From Austropuccinia psidii (Eukaryota > Basidiomycota > Pucciniomycetes > Pucciniales > Sphaerophragmiaceae), in contig JALGQZ010000017.1 of NCBI GenBank assembly GCA_023105745.1, positions 2,390,001-2,454,000 of the forward strand: DNA of 64,000 nt, given 5' to 3'. How positions within the stretch are numbered: position 1 is the first letter of the stretch; every line of letters begins with the position of its first letter. This document shows, piece by piece, positions 34,325-45,361 of the stretch. The notes under the pieces were generated by a model. The model saw only the letters and a list, made by a program, of their open reading frames with translations, ran no database searches and was not told the DNA's origin. The position numbers were made by a program, and so were the translations under genes.

Positions 34325-35934
34325 GAAATAACCTACTTTTAACACTTAAAATAATAATTTTGAGATATTTTACGCCAAAAGAATATAATACAACCTTTTC
34401 AAATTGTATTTACAATAAAAAATAAAGAAAATTACTAAATTTCTTGATTTTACGTGGAAATGAGTTTATAGAGAGATTTATGACAAAAACAATTAAAGAA
34501 TTGATTTAATCATGTAAAAATAGTGATTAATATTAAGATGGTCTTTGGTCTTTAATAATATAAGAGTTTTATATATAAAGAATAAAGAAATTACCTTTTA
34601 TTTAATTGATTTAATGTTTTTGATGCGTCTGAGGGGTAAATAGAGTAAAAAGAGCTCTATTTATAGTAAATACCTCCCTCCTAGAGTCCAAAAGGCTTCT
34701 AGTAGACGTGTACTGATCATATCCACTGGAATTGATCAATATTTTAATGTTTGAGGGTGATTACATCATGATCAAACCATATTACATCATTATTACACCA
34801 TTATTTAGAGTTATCACTATAACTCTAAGTTTGATGACATCAGAGGCTTGGCAGAACCCCAAATTTCGTGGATTTTATTACTTTTAATCATAAACTAATA
34901 GTATTCACCAGTTTTATCACTCTTAAGACTGTTAAACTTAAATTAAGGTTACAGTGTGTGATCATAACTGCTCAAATTAAGCTCAAACTTTGATCCTCAA
35001 TAACTTTTAGGATTTACACGCTACAGCAAATCAGAGAGTGAATTCTGATAGCCTGACATAACCGTATTATGCTGCCAAGAGCTTTTCATTACATCATCAA
35101 AACTCTAATTTTGATGATTTTTCTTGTAACTCATCTTTTCTGTCGAAATTCAATATTTTAAACTTCAAACCTTGATTTCAGGGGGTTATACCCTGAATTT
35201 AATAATAAAATTACATCATTCTTCACGAATGAACTAGTAGAGTCCAACTGTATACTTTTTTTTAAGTTTGGAGCACTTTCACAACAAAGTAGTCAACAGC
35301 TCTGTTGATTTTTATCAATATTTCATCATAGGTTTTAACCTTGTTTATAATTTGTAAAATAAAGTTCATATCTGTGTTCTTACAGTAATTACGTGGTAAC
35401 TTTATTTTTGGTTCATCATTCTATCATGCATAGTTTAAAAGATATTAGCTATGATCCTTGAATATATGCGTTGACCAAAAAAGTGCATATATTCAGGTTA
35501 ATTCCTTAAGTATTAACATTGGAAATTAGCTTATTAATTGTTTTATGTGTGGATTTTCATGGGGAATCCACTGGTACAATTTATTTCACATGTTGTTTCA
35601 TTAGTTCTTGAGATAAATAAGGTTTTATGGTTTTTATAAGGTATTATACCTTATAATTCCTTAAATATTGACTTTACAGATATGCCATAAAAATGGTATA
35701 TGTGTATTTTTCCATGGGAAATCCAATGGTATAATTTATTTTACATGTTGATTCATTGGTTTTTAAGTTAAACGAATTTTTGTACCAATTTATGGTATTT
35801 TTTGCATATTTAAGTAATTATTCTTAATGTATAATTGTTCTAAGTAATTTTAATATAATTATATTAAAGGTATAATTATTCTGAGTCTTTTTTGTGACCT
35901 TATTGGGTATGTGGTCATATCTCAAAGGCTCACA

Positions 35935-35946
35935 TTCCCTACCACC
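35935..35946 (-). promoter_or_regulatory. Element B polypurine tract
   Basis: The minus strand reads GGTGGTAGGGAA just before the 3' LTR start TGTGAGCC. The same block recurs at 44606-44617 beside LTR 2, confirming that a second internal region begins there. Confidence 0.82.
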
Positions 35947-36052
35947 AAAAAAGATTGTACCACAATCTGATATGTGTGATTAGGGTATCATCCACTGTCC
36001 TACCTCTTCATTAGACTTTGTTAGTCTTGAAGCTCAATAATGCTTAACTTTT

Positions 36053-37681
36053 CTATTTTTCAGGCTTTCTTTCATGTCTGAATCTTCTCAGTAGTTTATC
36101 AGCATTTGTTATATCTTTCTCAAGTAGCCATTCATCTTCTTGAGTTGAATTTCTATACCTTACAAGGTATTCCCTTTCTTTTTTGTTTCTTGTCCTTCTT
36201 TCTTTAAGGACTTTTACTATTTTCTTTTCTTCTCCTTCTTCCAAGGGGGGAATCTCAAGTGGGGGTTTATTTCTTAGTGAAAATAACTCCTTGTCACTTG
36301 AACTGTAAGGTTTTATTAGACTTACAGGGAAAGTTGGGTGTTTGTTCATTAGTTCACCTGTGAGTTCTAATTGCACAGCATTGGGTCCATGAAGTGCTTT
36401 TATCATAAATGGTCCTGCAAAGGAATCTTTCAGTTTCTTTGGGCCTTTTATGTTATTGAAATTAAGGGTTGATACTAAAACCAAGTCTCCTATTTTGAAA
36501 TAAGGTGGTTTATGACTTTTATCCCATCTTTCTTTTGCATATTTAAAAGAATCTTGCATGCATCTGTTTGCATGGTGTCTTGCTTTGTCAAGCATTATCT
36601 TGAAACTGCTTGCTGTTCGATGTATATCCACTAAGTCCTTTTTGAGGGTATCGTAAGGAAGTCTTGGATTCCAACCTTTCTCTAGCATTGCTGGTGTTTT
36701 GCCAGTAGAAGAATGGATTGATGTCTTATATGCCAGTTCAAGTGCTGGTATTAGTGTACACCAATCATGGGTAAAACCATCAGAATCTTTGAATTCTAGC
36801 CCATAAGCACAGAATCTTCTGATCATATCCTCTAGGGTCTGTATCATTCTTTCTGCTAGACCATCAGTTTGAGGATGATAAGCTGTTGAGAATGATAAGT
36901 TTGTCCCAAACAAGTTATGGAGATTTGTCCATAATGCTGAAGTGAACTTTGGGTCTCTGTCACTTATAATATTTTGGAATAAGCCTGTGTGGCTAATGAC
37001 TTTATTCCATATCATTATGGCTGTATCCATAGCTGTGTCATCTTTATGACATGTTAAGAACATGGGAGTTTTACTGTACCTGTCAACTAACACTGGACAT
37101 GCATTATAGCTCCTGTCTCCTCCTGGAGGTAGTGCTGTTACCCAATCCATATGAACTATTTCCCATGGGGATTTTGGTTCTTGGATTTGGATCATCATTC
37201 CAAATTTTTTTCCTGTGGCTCTGTTGGCTTTTTGACATCTTTCACAGGTTTGGCAGTACTCTGCAACATCTTTCTTCCAATTTCGCCACCAAGAGCAGGT
37301 TTTCACCCTCTCTAGTGTCCTATCTTCTGAGAGATGTCCAGATGCAACACTATCATGACACTCATGTAAAATAGTCTTTATTAGTGTTCTGTCTGTTAAG
37401 GCCATAACACATGTGTTTTTTGTTCTATGGTAAAGGATTCCATCAAGGAGGTGAAATCTTCCTTCATCATATGCCTTTTTCCATATTTCATCTAGTTTTG
37501 ATGAAAGTGATGGATCTTTGCAGTCTTTCATTAGAAGTTGGCTTAAAATATGACAATTTTTGTCTGTCTTATAGCTTTCTTTAACTTGGTTAAAGAATTC
37601 TGTGCCTATGTCTGTGACACATATTCCTTCTATATGGTGCTCTTCTTGTGGTACCCATGCTGGATTGTCAGGGGTATTTGC
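36053..37681 (-). CDS. int: Element B integrase with chromo-like C-terminus
   Basis: The frame is open from after a TGA at 37682-37684 to the stop at 36053. It shows the HHCC zinc-binding region (HECHDSVASGHLSEDRT ... CQTCERCQK), catalytic segments MDWVTALPPGG (~37145), SDRDPKF (~36955) and QTDGLAERMIQ (~36855), then the GPF/Y-type segment KKLKDSFAGPF and HPTFPVSLIKPY. A tail REYLVRYRNSTQEDEWL looks like a divergent chromodomain. Such tails steer integration in chromoviruses. The integrase itself has no internal lesion, but it is cut off from RT by the TGA. Confidence 0.92.
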   Translation of the reverse strand, partial: ANTPDNPAWVPQEEHHIEGICVTDIGTEFFNQVKESYKTDKNCHILSQLLMKDCKDPSLSSKLDEIWKKAYDEGRFHLLDGILYHRTKNTCVMALTDRTLIKTILHECHDSVASGHLSEDRTLERVKTCSWWRNWKKDVAEYCQTCERCQKANRATGKKFGMMIQIQEPKSPWEIVHMDWVTALPPGGDRSYNACPVLVDRYSKTPMFLTCHKDDTAMDTAIMIWNKVISHTGLFQNIISDRDPKFTSALWTNLHNLFGTNLSFSTAYHPQTDGLAERMIQTLEDMIRRFCAYGLEFKDSDGFTHDWCTLIPALELAYKTSIHSSTGKTPAMLEKGWNPRLPYDTLKKDLVDIHRTASSFKIMLDKARHHANRCMQDSFKYAKERWDKSHKPPYFKIGDLVLVSTLNFNNIKGPKKLKDSFAGPFMIKALHGPNAVQLELTGELMNKHPTFPVSLIKPYSSSDKELFSLRNKPPLEIPPLEEGEEKKIVKVLKERRTRNKKEREYLVRYRNSTQEDEWLLEKDITNADKLLRRFRHERKPEK

Positions 37682-38690
37682 TCAAGCCCATCTGCTAAGA
37701 CCATCTGCATTTTTATGAATATTTCCAGATTTATGTACAATAGTCATATTTCCTCTATATTCTTGGATAGCAATTTGCCATCTCAGCATATGTCTATTTG
37801 GAGTCTTCATATTTAATAGTGATTTCACAGCATTACAGTCTGTGATTACATCAAATACTGTGCCATCCAAATAATAATGCAGTTTTTCTAAAGCCCACAC
37901 TAGGCATAAGCATTCCATTTGGCTTGCTCCATACCTTGCTTCTGTTGGCTTTATCTGCCTTGAAATGAAACAAATTGGTCCTTCCACTGGTTTATCATTG
38001 ATAATTTGTGTTTGGTGAAGTGCAGCACCTAGTCCTTCTCCACAAGCATCAATGTAAAGTTTGAAGGGTAGTTTCCAATCTGGCATCAGAAGAAATGGGG
38101 CATTTGTTGAGGAATTTTTGAATTCTTCATATGCCTTGACTCTTTCTTCTGTCATCTCATAGACTTTTTGTTGGTCACATAGCTTATACAAGGATTTAGC
38201 AATCTTTGCAAAGTCCTTTATATGCTGTCTATAGTAACCAGCAAATCCTAGAAATGATTGCATTTCTTTTTTGGTTTGAGGCATTGGTTTAAGTATTACT
38301 GCTGCTACTTTATTTTTGTCTATGCCTAGACTAAGGCCAGATACTACATGTCCTAGTGCCTTTAATTCACTATATGCAAAATGACATTTTTTTCAAGGAA
38401 ATTTTCATATTCACTTGGACTATTTTTTGTAGTACCCTTTCTAGTCTTGTAAGGTGATTTTCCCAAGTTTCTGAGCAAACTATGATATCATCAATATAGA
38501 TAATCAACCATCCTTCTGATAATTCTTCAGGGAATATGGTATTCATCATTCTTTGATAATGGGAAGGTGCATTTTTTATTCCAAATGGCATTCTTAAGTA
38601 TTCAAAAATTCCACAATGGACTATTATTCTTAGTAGTTTCTTGGCATTGTCTGTTAAGACATTTTGATGAAAACCCTTCAGAGCATCCAT
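37682..38690 (-). pseudogene. rt: Element B reverse transcriptase and RNase H
   Basis: 38690-38370 encodes RT with [25 protein letters not shown] and [12 protein letters not shown] (~38490). A run of seven A on the minus strand near 38390, where the frame needs six, shifts it. 38284-37682 then encodes the RT connection and RNase H ([34 protein letters not shown]). It ends at a TGA after DGLSRWA. The lesions are one homopolymer insertion and two stops (38712, 37682). The homopolymer shift could be a sequencing error. Confidence 0.92.
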
Positions 38691-38711
38691 AGCTGTGATG
38701 AACTTAGCTTG

Positions 38712-40577
38712 TCACAATTGGGTCAATGTCTCATGGATTCTGGGTATTGGATATCTGTCTGGAATGGTATAGGTATTCAGGGCTCTGAAGTCTCCTACCA
38801 TCCTTGATTTTCCATTATGCCAAGTTATAATGACAGGTGTAGTAACTTCTACTTGTTCATTATGTCCAACCTTTCTTAATACTCCAAGGTCCATTAATTC
38901 TTTAATGTGCACCTCTAAGGCTTCTCTAGCCCTTGGACTGGCTGGATAAGCAGGTCTTCTTAGTAAAGGTGGGTAAGGTTTTTCTACATTAAGAATTATA
39001 TCCACTTCATGTCCAATTATGGCGCCTAGTGGCTCTTTGTCAGTTGCAAAGGCATTTTTATACTTAATTAAGAGGTCAATCAATTTTTCTTTCATTTTTT
39101 CTGTTAATTCTTGATTGAATTCTGCCTCTTTAAGTTGTTCAGATATAAAAAGTTCCTTTTCTGGAATTTTTTCTTCCTTCTTAATAACTGTGATTTGTTT
39201 TTTGTTATTTAAGAAGCCAAACTTTTGTCTTTTGTTATCTCCTATGGTAAAATATCTGTCTTTTTGGTTGGAGATATCTATACCATAGATTGATAAGTAG
39301 TCATTCCCAAGTATGAAATGATTACTAGTACAGTTGTCCATTACTACAAACTCTACTTTAATTCTGACACATTGTGAGGGATGAGGAAAAATTAGTGTTA
39401 AATCAATTATTCCAAGGGGCTTCATGCTCTCACTTGCACTACTAAATTTGACACCTTGTATTGGCATAGGTTTTTCTGGACAGTTTGGGACAATGGTTTC
39501 TAAATAACTTTTGCCAACACAAGTGCAATATGCTCCTGTATCCAAGTTAATTTTTCCTTCTTGGTTATCAACCATAACAATACTTATACTTGATATTCCA
39601 GCTGTATATCCCATTCCTCTTGCAGGTTTGGTTCTATACATTTTGGCATCTTGTATATTTGTCAGGTTTGTGTCAGATGTTCCAACTTGTGGTAAGTTTG
39701 AATTAACATCCAGTACTTCATAAATTATATCAATATTATTAATTTGTGCATTAATTATATTGATTTCATCACTTTCAGAGCTTTCTGACTCTTCTGTCTC
39801 TTTTTCAGAGTCAGATTCCTCTTCTTTGTCATTGTGGCTTTCTGTTTCCACAATTTCATTAATCTTTGCTTTTTTAAGGCAATTATTGGCTAAGTGTCCA
39901 ATACCTCCACATTTATGGCATTTTCTTTGCTCATTATTGTTGGATGTATTGGGCTTGAAGGATTCTTTTGATTTATCTTTTTTGATAAATGGTTTATTTG
40001 GGCTTTTAATGTCCAATTTTTTCCAAGTCCTGCCAATTTTTGTTCTTGTCACTATATCTTCTAGTGCATTTATATAATCTTCTGTGGAGCATGGTTCTAT
40101 ACATCTGCTTCTTAGGGCATGTTTTAGTTCCCCTCCACATTTTTTAGGTATTTTCATGTGCACCATCCTTTGTGACATTTCTGGGTACAGTGCATTAAGC
40201 CTTTCAACTTGTTTCAAGAACCAAGTTAAAGGTTTATCTTTTTCTGGGTCAAAGAAAGAGTTTTCAAATGCATTTTCTATCTTATACCTCCAGGCATCAT
40301 TTGCCCACTTGGTGATTATTTCTTGTTTCCACCAAGACCAGGTATTTTTACCATTTGTTTGTCTTATGCCATAATACCATCTTTTTGCAGATTTCTCAAA
40401 CAATGAATGTAATCTTGCAGTGATTAATTCATCTGGTATGGCATAGTCTTCTTGTAACATGTCAATTGTTTTAATAAATGACATGTGGTCATATTCACCT
40501 TCTCCTGTGAATGTTGGCCATTCTTTTAATTGAGGTGCTTCTTTCATTAACACTTGGTTATTATCTTGGTGACTCAA
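38712..40577 (-). pseudogene. gag-pol: Element B capsid-zinc knuckle-protease-RT N-terminus
   Basis: This 621-codon frame has gag and protease fused in phase. Capsid: TFTGEGEYDHMSFIKTID, WSWWKQEIITKW. Zinc knuckle: CHKCGGIGHLANNC (~39900). An acidic Ser/Glu linker follows, then protease with DTGAY (~39535) and FILGNDYLSIYGID. RT follows from about 39060 (EVDIILNVEKPYPPLLRRP, GDFRALNTYTIPDRYPI) and ends at a TGA at 38712-38714. The frame is in phase with the upstream gag frame, from which it is separated by a TAA at 40596-40598. It is the best reference in this window for how gag and pol join in the group. Confidence 0.92.
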
Positions 40578-40595
40578 GTCTGTTATGAAAGGATT

Positions 40596-41855
40596 TTACA
40601 ATTCCTCTTTTGTTTTAACAGGGCTTCTTATATGAGAAAATGGTGTTGATAACTTTGGCATATTTAAATTAGCCTCATTAATTTTATCCATTTTTTCAGT
40701 AATAAGCCTTATTTCACTTTGAATATCATCTTTCAGATGCATTCTTGCTTCATCACTTTTTTCCACATGGTCCAAAAGTAATTTTTGGTGTGATGAAGTC
40801 TTTTCTTCAAATTTTTCTACAGAAATACTTAATTTATTTAATTTTTCTGTAAGATTGTCAATACTCACATCATAATTGATTGTCAAAGTCTTGTCTTTGA
40901 TATCTTTTATGTATTTATACAATTCTTGTTGTCCTTGTATTAATTTTTGAGTATTGTCAATTAAATTCTTTGGTTTATTATTTTCAACAATAAACTTAAT
41001 GTTGTCAATTTCTTTCTTGTTTTGCACAACAATTTTTGTCAAAGAAGATAAATTGTTATTTATTTCTTGTAGTGATAATAAACTATCTTTAATTTCTTTT
41101 AGAGGTAATATACTATTTTTAATTTCTGTTAAAGTATTTACAACATCTTTGGACAAGGTTATTTCTTTGAGAAATGAGGTTGTCTCATTCTTTGCTCTTC
41201 CTTGTCCTTGAATTCCATCAAGGTTCTGGCCATGTTGAAAAAATTGTCCATGGCATCCTTTTGGATTCTTGGGATTCTGTAGCTTGGGGAATATGGTTTC
41301 CTCCAATGCTTTTTCTTGTTCTTCTTCCCTTCTTGGGGAAGTGGGTTGGCTTGAGGCTTGCTGGTAGAAGCTACTGGGGCTTCTTCCTTGGTTGCCTCCC
41401 TCTTTTTGGCATGATAATCCTTGATTTTTTTGATTTGAGGTTTGGATGACAGTGGATTCCATCCATTGGAGTATTTCACTATCTCCTCCTCTTTGAGGAA
41501 CTTTTTCAGGATGTGCCAGGAGTTCATCACTCCTTGGTGTATTTGAGGCAACATTTCCCAATCTTTGTCCTTGTACACTGTGCAATACTGCTTGTACTGG
41601 CTCATGTAGATGTCTTTTTGAGCCTTCTGAATGTGATTTGTACCTGTTTGAGTTACTCATACTTAGTTCCAATTCAGGCTCAGATATCATGGGCATTTCT
41701 GGGACTTGCCTTTGGGATAAGGCACTTCCTTGTGTGGATTCTGTTCCACTGGGGATATTGCCCTTTCTTTTCCCTTTTGAGGGATCAGTTCTACCTCTGA
41801 GTCCAGCTCCATCTTATTGGATGGAGTATTGGGAACCTCTTCTGGTAGTCATAAT
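40596..41855 (-). pseudogene. gag: Element B gag N-terminal region (frame 1)
   Basis: Translation of this exon starts near ATGACTACCAGAAGAGG just after a splice acceptor at 41856. It meets one in-frame stop after SQYSIQ, then runs open from 41696 to 40596: a Gln/Ser-rich segment followed by long helical, coiled-coil-like repeats (TEIKNSILPLKEIKDSLLSL, KLSISVEKFEEKTSSHQKLL). It is in phase with capsid at 40577. The stop after SQYSIQ and the TAA at 40596 each disconnect it. Confidence 0.8.
41159..41605 (-). CDS. Element B overlapping ORF, frame 2 (+1 to gag), 148 codons
   Basis: This ORF is fully nested in the gag frame, in the same +1 phase as in A and E1. It contains VMNSWHILKKFLKEEEIV, YSNGWNPL, a Lys-rich centre and the helix YRIPRIQKDAMDNFFNMARTLMEF. 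These blocks match element A's nested ORF at the amino-acid level. The track-like length without a stop in an AT-rich genome is notable, although frame-1 constraint could cause part of it. Confidence 0.5.
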   Translation of the reverse strand: MSQYKQYCTVYKDKDWEMLPQIHQGVMNSWHILKKFLKEEEIVKYSNGWNPLSSKPQIKKIKDYHAKKREATKEEAPVASTSKPQANPLPQEGKKNKKKHWRKPYSPSYRIPRIQKDAMDNFFNMARTLMEFKDKEEQRMRQPHFSKK

Positions 41856-41927
41856 CTAAAGAATAAGAAAAAATAAAAGTTTTTTAGAATAAAATTCTTT
41901 TATGGCAATTTAAAAAGAGGTGCTCAC
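41856..41927 (-). other. Element B gag intron (72 nt)
   Basis: On the minus strand the donor is AAG|GTGAGC at 41927 and the acceptor TTCTTTAG ends at 41856, with a pyrimidine-rich 3' half. The length is typical for basidiomycete introns. It joins the exon at 41928-42077 to the main gag region. Confidence 0.7.
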
Positions 41928-42077
41928 CTTCAGAGTCTTGAATGGTGGGCCCTGGAAAGTCTAATTTCTTAGCTTTCTTTCTTTTGGTGATAACTGGTGT
42001 TGGAGAACTTTGACAAGTTTCTTCCACCAACCTTTCAACAGTAGCTTGGTTGTCTTCTGTTGGGTTATCTTCAAACA
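41928..42077 (-). CDS. Element B 5' gag exon
   Basis: A 150-nt coding stretch (FEDNPTEDNQATVERLVE ... LDFPGPTIQDSEG) lies between an acceptor (TTTTTTAG ending at 42078) and the donor at 41927. E1 and A have exons with equivalent borders. An upstream exon with the start codon is expected in 42079-42562 but was not identified. Confidence 0.6.
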
Positions 42078-42562
42078 CTAAAAAAGACAAATAAATATAA
42101 GTCTTTTTTATAAGAAGTGTTATTTTTGGCAAGATATGGCAATTTTCCACGTAGAAATTGCTTTTATATCTTTGAAAAATTGAAATAAATAAAGAAATGA
42201 ATAAAAATAACTCTTTTATTGGTTTTTATTATTTTTTAATATTTTTTTATATATATTTTTATTTTTATTTTTAAAGAATAAAATAAAAAATGAATATGAT
42301 TCTTATAAAATTAAATTATAATAAAAATTATTTTTAATTTATAAAGAATCTCTTTTAATCACTAGAGTCACTCAAAGCAAGTTCTTGCAAGTCTAAGGAT
42401 GTGAAAAACGATGTGTAAGACAGTACAATTGCTTTCCAAATGCCTCAATAGCTTTTAAAATCAATAAAATGTAAAATTATTGTATAATTTTATGATTATA
42501 AATATAATTTATTATTGGATAAACCCAAATAGAATCTTTTCAAACGTCTTTTAAGTAAATAT

Positions 42563-42580
42563 CATGGCCAGGCCCCCAAA
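42563..42580 (-). promoter_or_regulatory. Candidate primer-binding site of element B
   Basis: The minus strand reads TTTGGGGGCCTGGCCATG directly inside the 5' LTR. It is identical to the E1 block and similar to A's. Confidence 0.6.
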
Positions 42581-44605
42581 TGTAAGGTTTGACTATGAAA
42601 CAATAAGTAAAAATTACTAATTTATTACTTATTGTACTCTGAATGTCCTTATAATTAAAATAGATAAGATTAAAATAATAATAATAATAAAGAAATATTA
42701 TTATTATGGCGTAAAAATATTATATTATTAAATAAATATAATAATATAAATTAATATTATATGAAATTATAATATTATAAATAATATATTAATATAAAAT
42801 AATTAATATATTATAAAGCTCTTTATTATTGTTACCAACAAATAATAAAGGCGTAAAAAATTTTTTTTTATAAATAAAAAACAATTAATAACAATAATAT
42901 TACTAATATTAAAGTTATATATTAATATAAATACTATTTATATTAATTAAGAATTATTAAGAGTAATAATAAGAGAGAAATTATTATAATAAGATGAAAT
43001 AACCTACTTTTAACACTTAAAATAATAATTTTGAGATATTTAACGCCAAAAGAATATAATACAACCTTTTCAAATTGTATTTACAATAAAAAATAAAGAA
43101 AATTACTAAATTTCTTGATTTTACGTGGAAATGAGTTTATAGAGAGATTTATGACAAAAACAATTAAAGAATTGATTTAATCACGTAAAAATAGTGATTA
43201 ATATTAAGATGGTCTTTGGTCTTTAATAATATAAGAGTTTTATATATAAAGAATAAAGAAATTACCTTTTATTTAATTGATTTAATGTTTTTGATGCGTC
43301 TGAGGGGTAAATAGAGTAAAAAGAGCTCTATTTATAGTAAATACCTCCCTCCTAGAGTCCAAAAGGCTTCTAGTAGACGTGTACTGATCATATCCACTGG
43401 AATTGATCAATATTTTAAGGTTTGAGGGTGATTACATCATGATCAAACCATATTATATCATTATTACACCATTATTTCGAGTTATCACTATAACTCTAAG
43501 TTTGATGACATCAGAGGCTTGGCAGAACCCCAAATTTCGTGGATTTTATTACTTTTAATCATAAACTAATAGTATTCACCAGTTTTATCACTCTTAAGAC
43601 TGTTAAACTTAAATTAAGGTTACAGTGTGTGATCATAACTTCTCAAATTAAGCTCAAACTTTGATCCTCAATAACTTTTGAGATTTACACGCTACAGCAA
43701 TTCAGAGAGTGAATTCTGATAGCCTGACATAGCCGTATTATGCTTCCAAGAGCTTTTCATTACATCATCAAAACTCTAATTTTGATGATTTTTCTTGTAA
43801 CTCATCTTTTCTGTCGAAATTCAATATTTTAAACTTCAAACCTTGATTTCAGGGGGTTATACCCTGAATTTAATAATAAAATTACATCATTCTTCACGAA
43901 TGAACTAGTAGAGTCCAACTGTATACTTTTTTTTAAGTTTGGAGCACTTTCACAACAAAGTAGTCAACAGCTCTGTTGATTTTTATCAATATTTCATCAT
44001 AGGTTTTAACCTTGTTTATAATTTGTAAAATAAAGTTCATATCTGAGTTCTTACAGTAATTACGTGGTAACTTTATTTTTGGTTCATCATTCTATCATGC
44101 ATAGTTTAAAAGATATTAGCTATGATCCTTGAATATATGCGTTGACCAAAAAAGTGCATATATTCAGGTTAATTCCTTAAGTATTAACATTGGAAATTAG
44201 CTTATTAATTGTTTTATGTGTGGATTTTCATGGGGAATCCACTGGTACAATTTATTTCACATGTTGTTTCATTAGTTCTTGAGATAAATAAGGTTTTATG
44301 GTTTTTATAAGGTATTATACCTTATAATTCCTTAAATATTGACTTTACAGATATGCCATAAAAATGGTATATGTGTATTTTTCCATGGGAAATCCAATGG
44401 TATAATTTATTTTACATGTTGATTCATTGGTTTTTAAGTTAAACGAATTTTTGTACCAATTTATGGTATTTTTTGCATATTTAAGTAATTATTCTTAATG
44501 TATAATTGTTCTAAGTAATTTTAATATAATTATATTAAAGGTATAATTATTCTGAGTCTTTTTTGTGACCTTATTGGGTATGTGGTCATATCTCAAAGGC
44601 TCACA
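42581..44605 (-). repeat. Element B LTR 2 (2025 bp)
   Basis: Complete and uninterrupted; nearly identical to LTR 1. It contains the empty Copia target site. Both sides carry internal sequence: the primer-binding side on the left and the polypurine side on the right. It therefore serves as 5' LTR for the left unit and 3' LTR for the right unit. Confidence 0.95.
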
Positions 44606-45361
44606 TTCCCTACCACCAAAAAAGATTGTACCACAATCTGATATGTGTGATTAGGGTATCATCCACTGTCCTACCTCTTCATTAGACTTTGTTAGTCTTG
44701 AAGCTCAATAATGCTTAACTTTTCTATTTTTCAGGCTTTCTTTCATGTCTGAATCTTCTCAGTAGTTTATCAGCATTTGTTATATCTTTCTCAAGTAGCC
44801 ATTCATCTTCTTGAGTTGAATTTCTATACCTTACAAGGTATTCCCTTTCTTTTTTGTTTCTTGTCCTTCTTTCTTTAAGGACTTTTACTATTTTCTTTTC
44901 TTCTCCTTCTTCCAAGGGGGGAATCTAAAGTGGGGGTTTATTTCTTAGTGAAAATAACTCCTTGTCACTTGAACTGTAAGGTTTTATTAGACTTACAGGG
45001 AAAGTTGGGTGTTTGTTCATTAGTTCACCTGTGAGTTCTAATTGCACAGCATTGGGTCCATGAAGTGCTTTTATCATAAATGGTCCTGCAAAGGAATCTT
45101 TCAGTTTCTTTGGGCCTTTTATGTTATTGAAATTAAGGGTTGATACTAAAACCAAGTCTCCTATTTTGAAATAAGGTGGTTTATGACTTTTATCCCATCT
45201 TTCTTTTGCATATTTAAAAGAATCTTGCATGCATCTGTTTGCATGGTGTCTTGCTTTGTCAAGCATTATCTTGAAACTGCTTGCTGTTCAATGTATATCC
45301 ACTAAGTCCTTTTTGAGGGTATCGTAAGGAAGTCTTGGATTCCAACCTTTCTCTAGCATTG
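44606..45361 (-). pseudogene. Second, truncated internal region of B (integrase C-terminus only)
   Basis: A near-perfect copy of 35935-36690: polypurine tract, 3' noncoding sequence and the last ~200 integrase codons. Two differences create stops relative to the first copy: TCAAG becomes TAAAG near 44927, and a CpG transition (CGA to TGA on the minus strand) near 45289. It ends at GCATTGC and jumps directly into LTR sequence, so everything from mid-integrase through gag is deleted. Confidence 0.93.

Larger units (their letters stand above)
28684..35934 (-). repeat. Element B LTR 1 (2025 bp plus Copia insertion)
   Basis: It starts TGTAAGGTTTGACTATG and ends AAGGCTCACA. It is split at 29104 by the Copia element. 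Removing 29104-34324 and one GAAAT leaves 2025 bp, the length of LTR 2. LTR 2 preserves the uninterrupted site (AAGATGAAATAACCTAC at ~42991). Differences from LTR 2 are few: I count five in the first ~600 bp. Confidence 0.95.

Noticed and set aside
38380..38400. Programmed frameshift at the A7 run in RT of element B
   Set aside because: It lies inside the RT domain where no relative shifts frame. A homopolymer indel or sequencing error is more likely.
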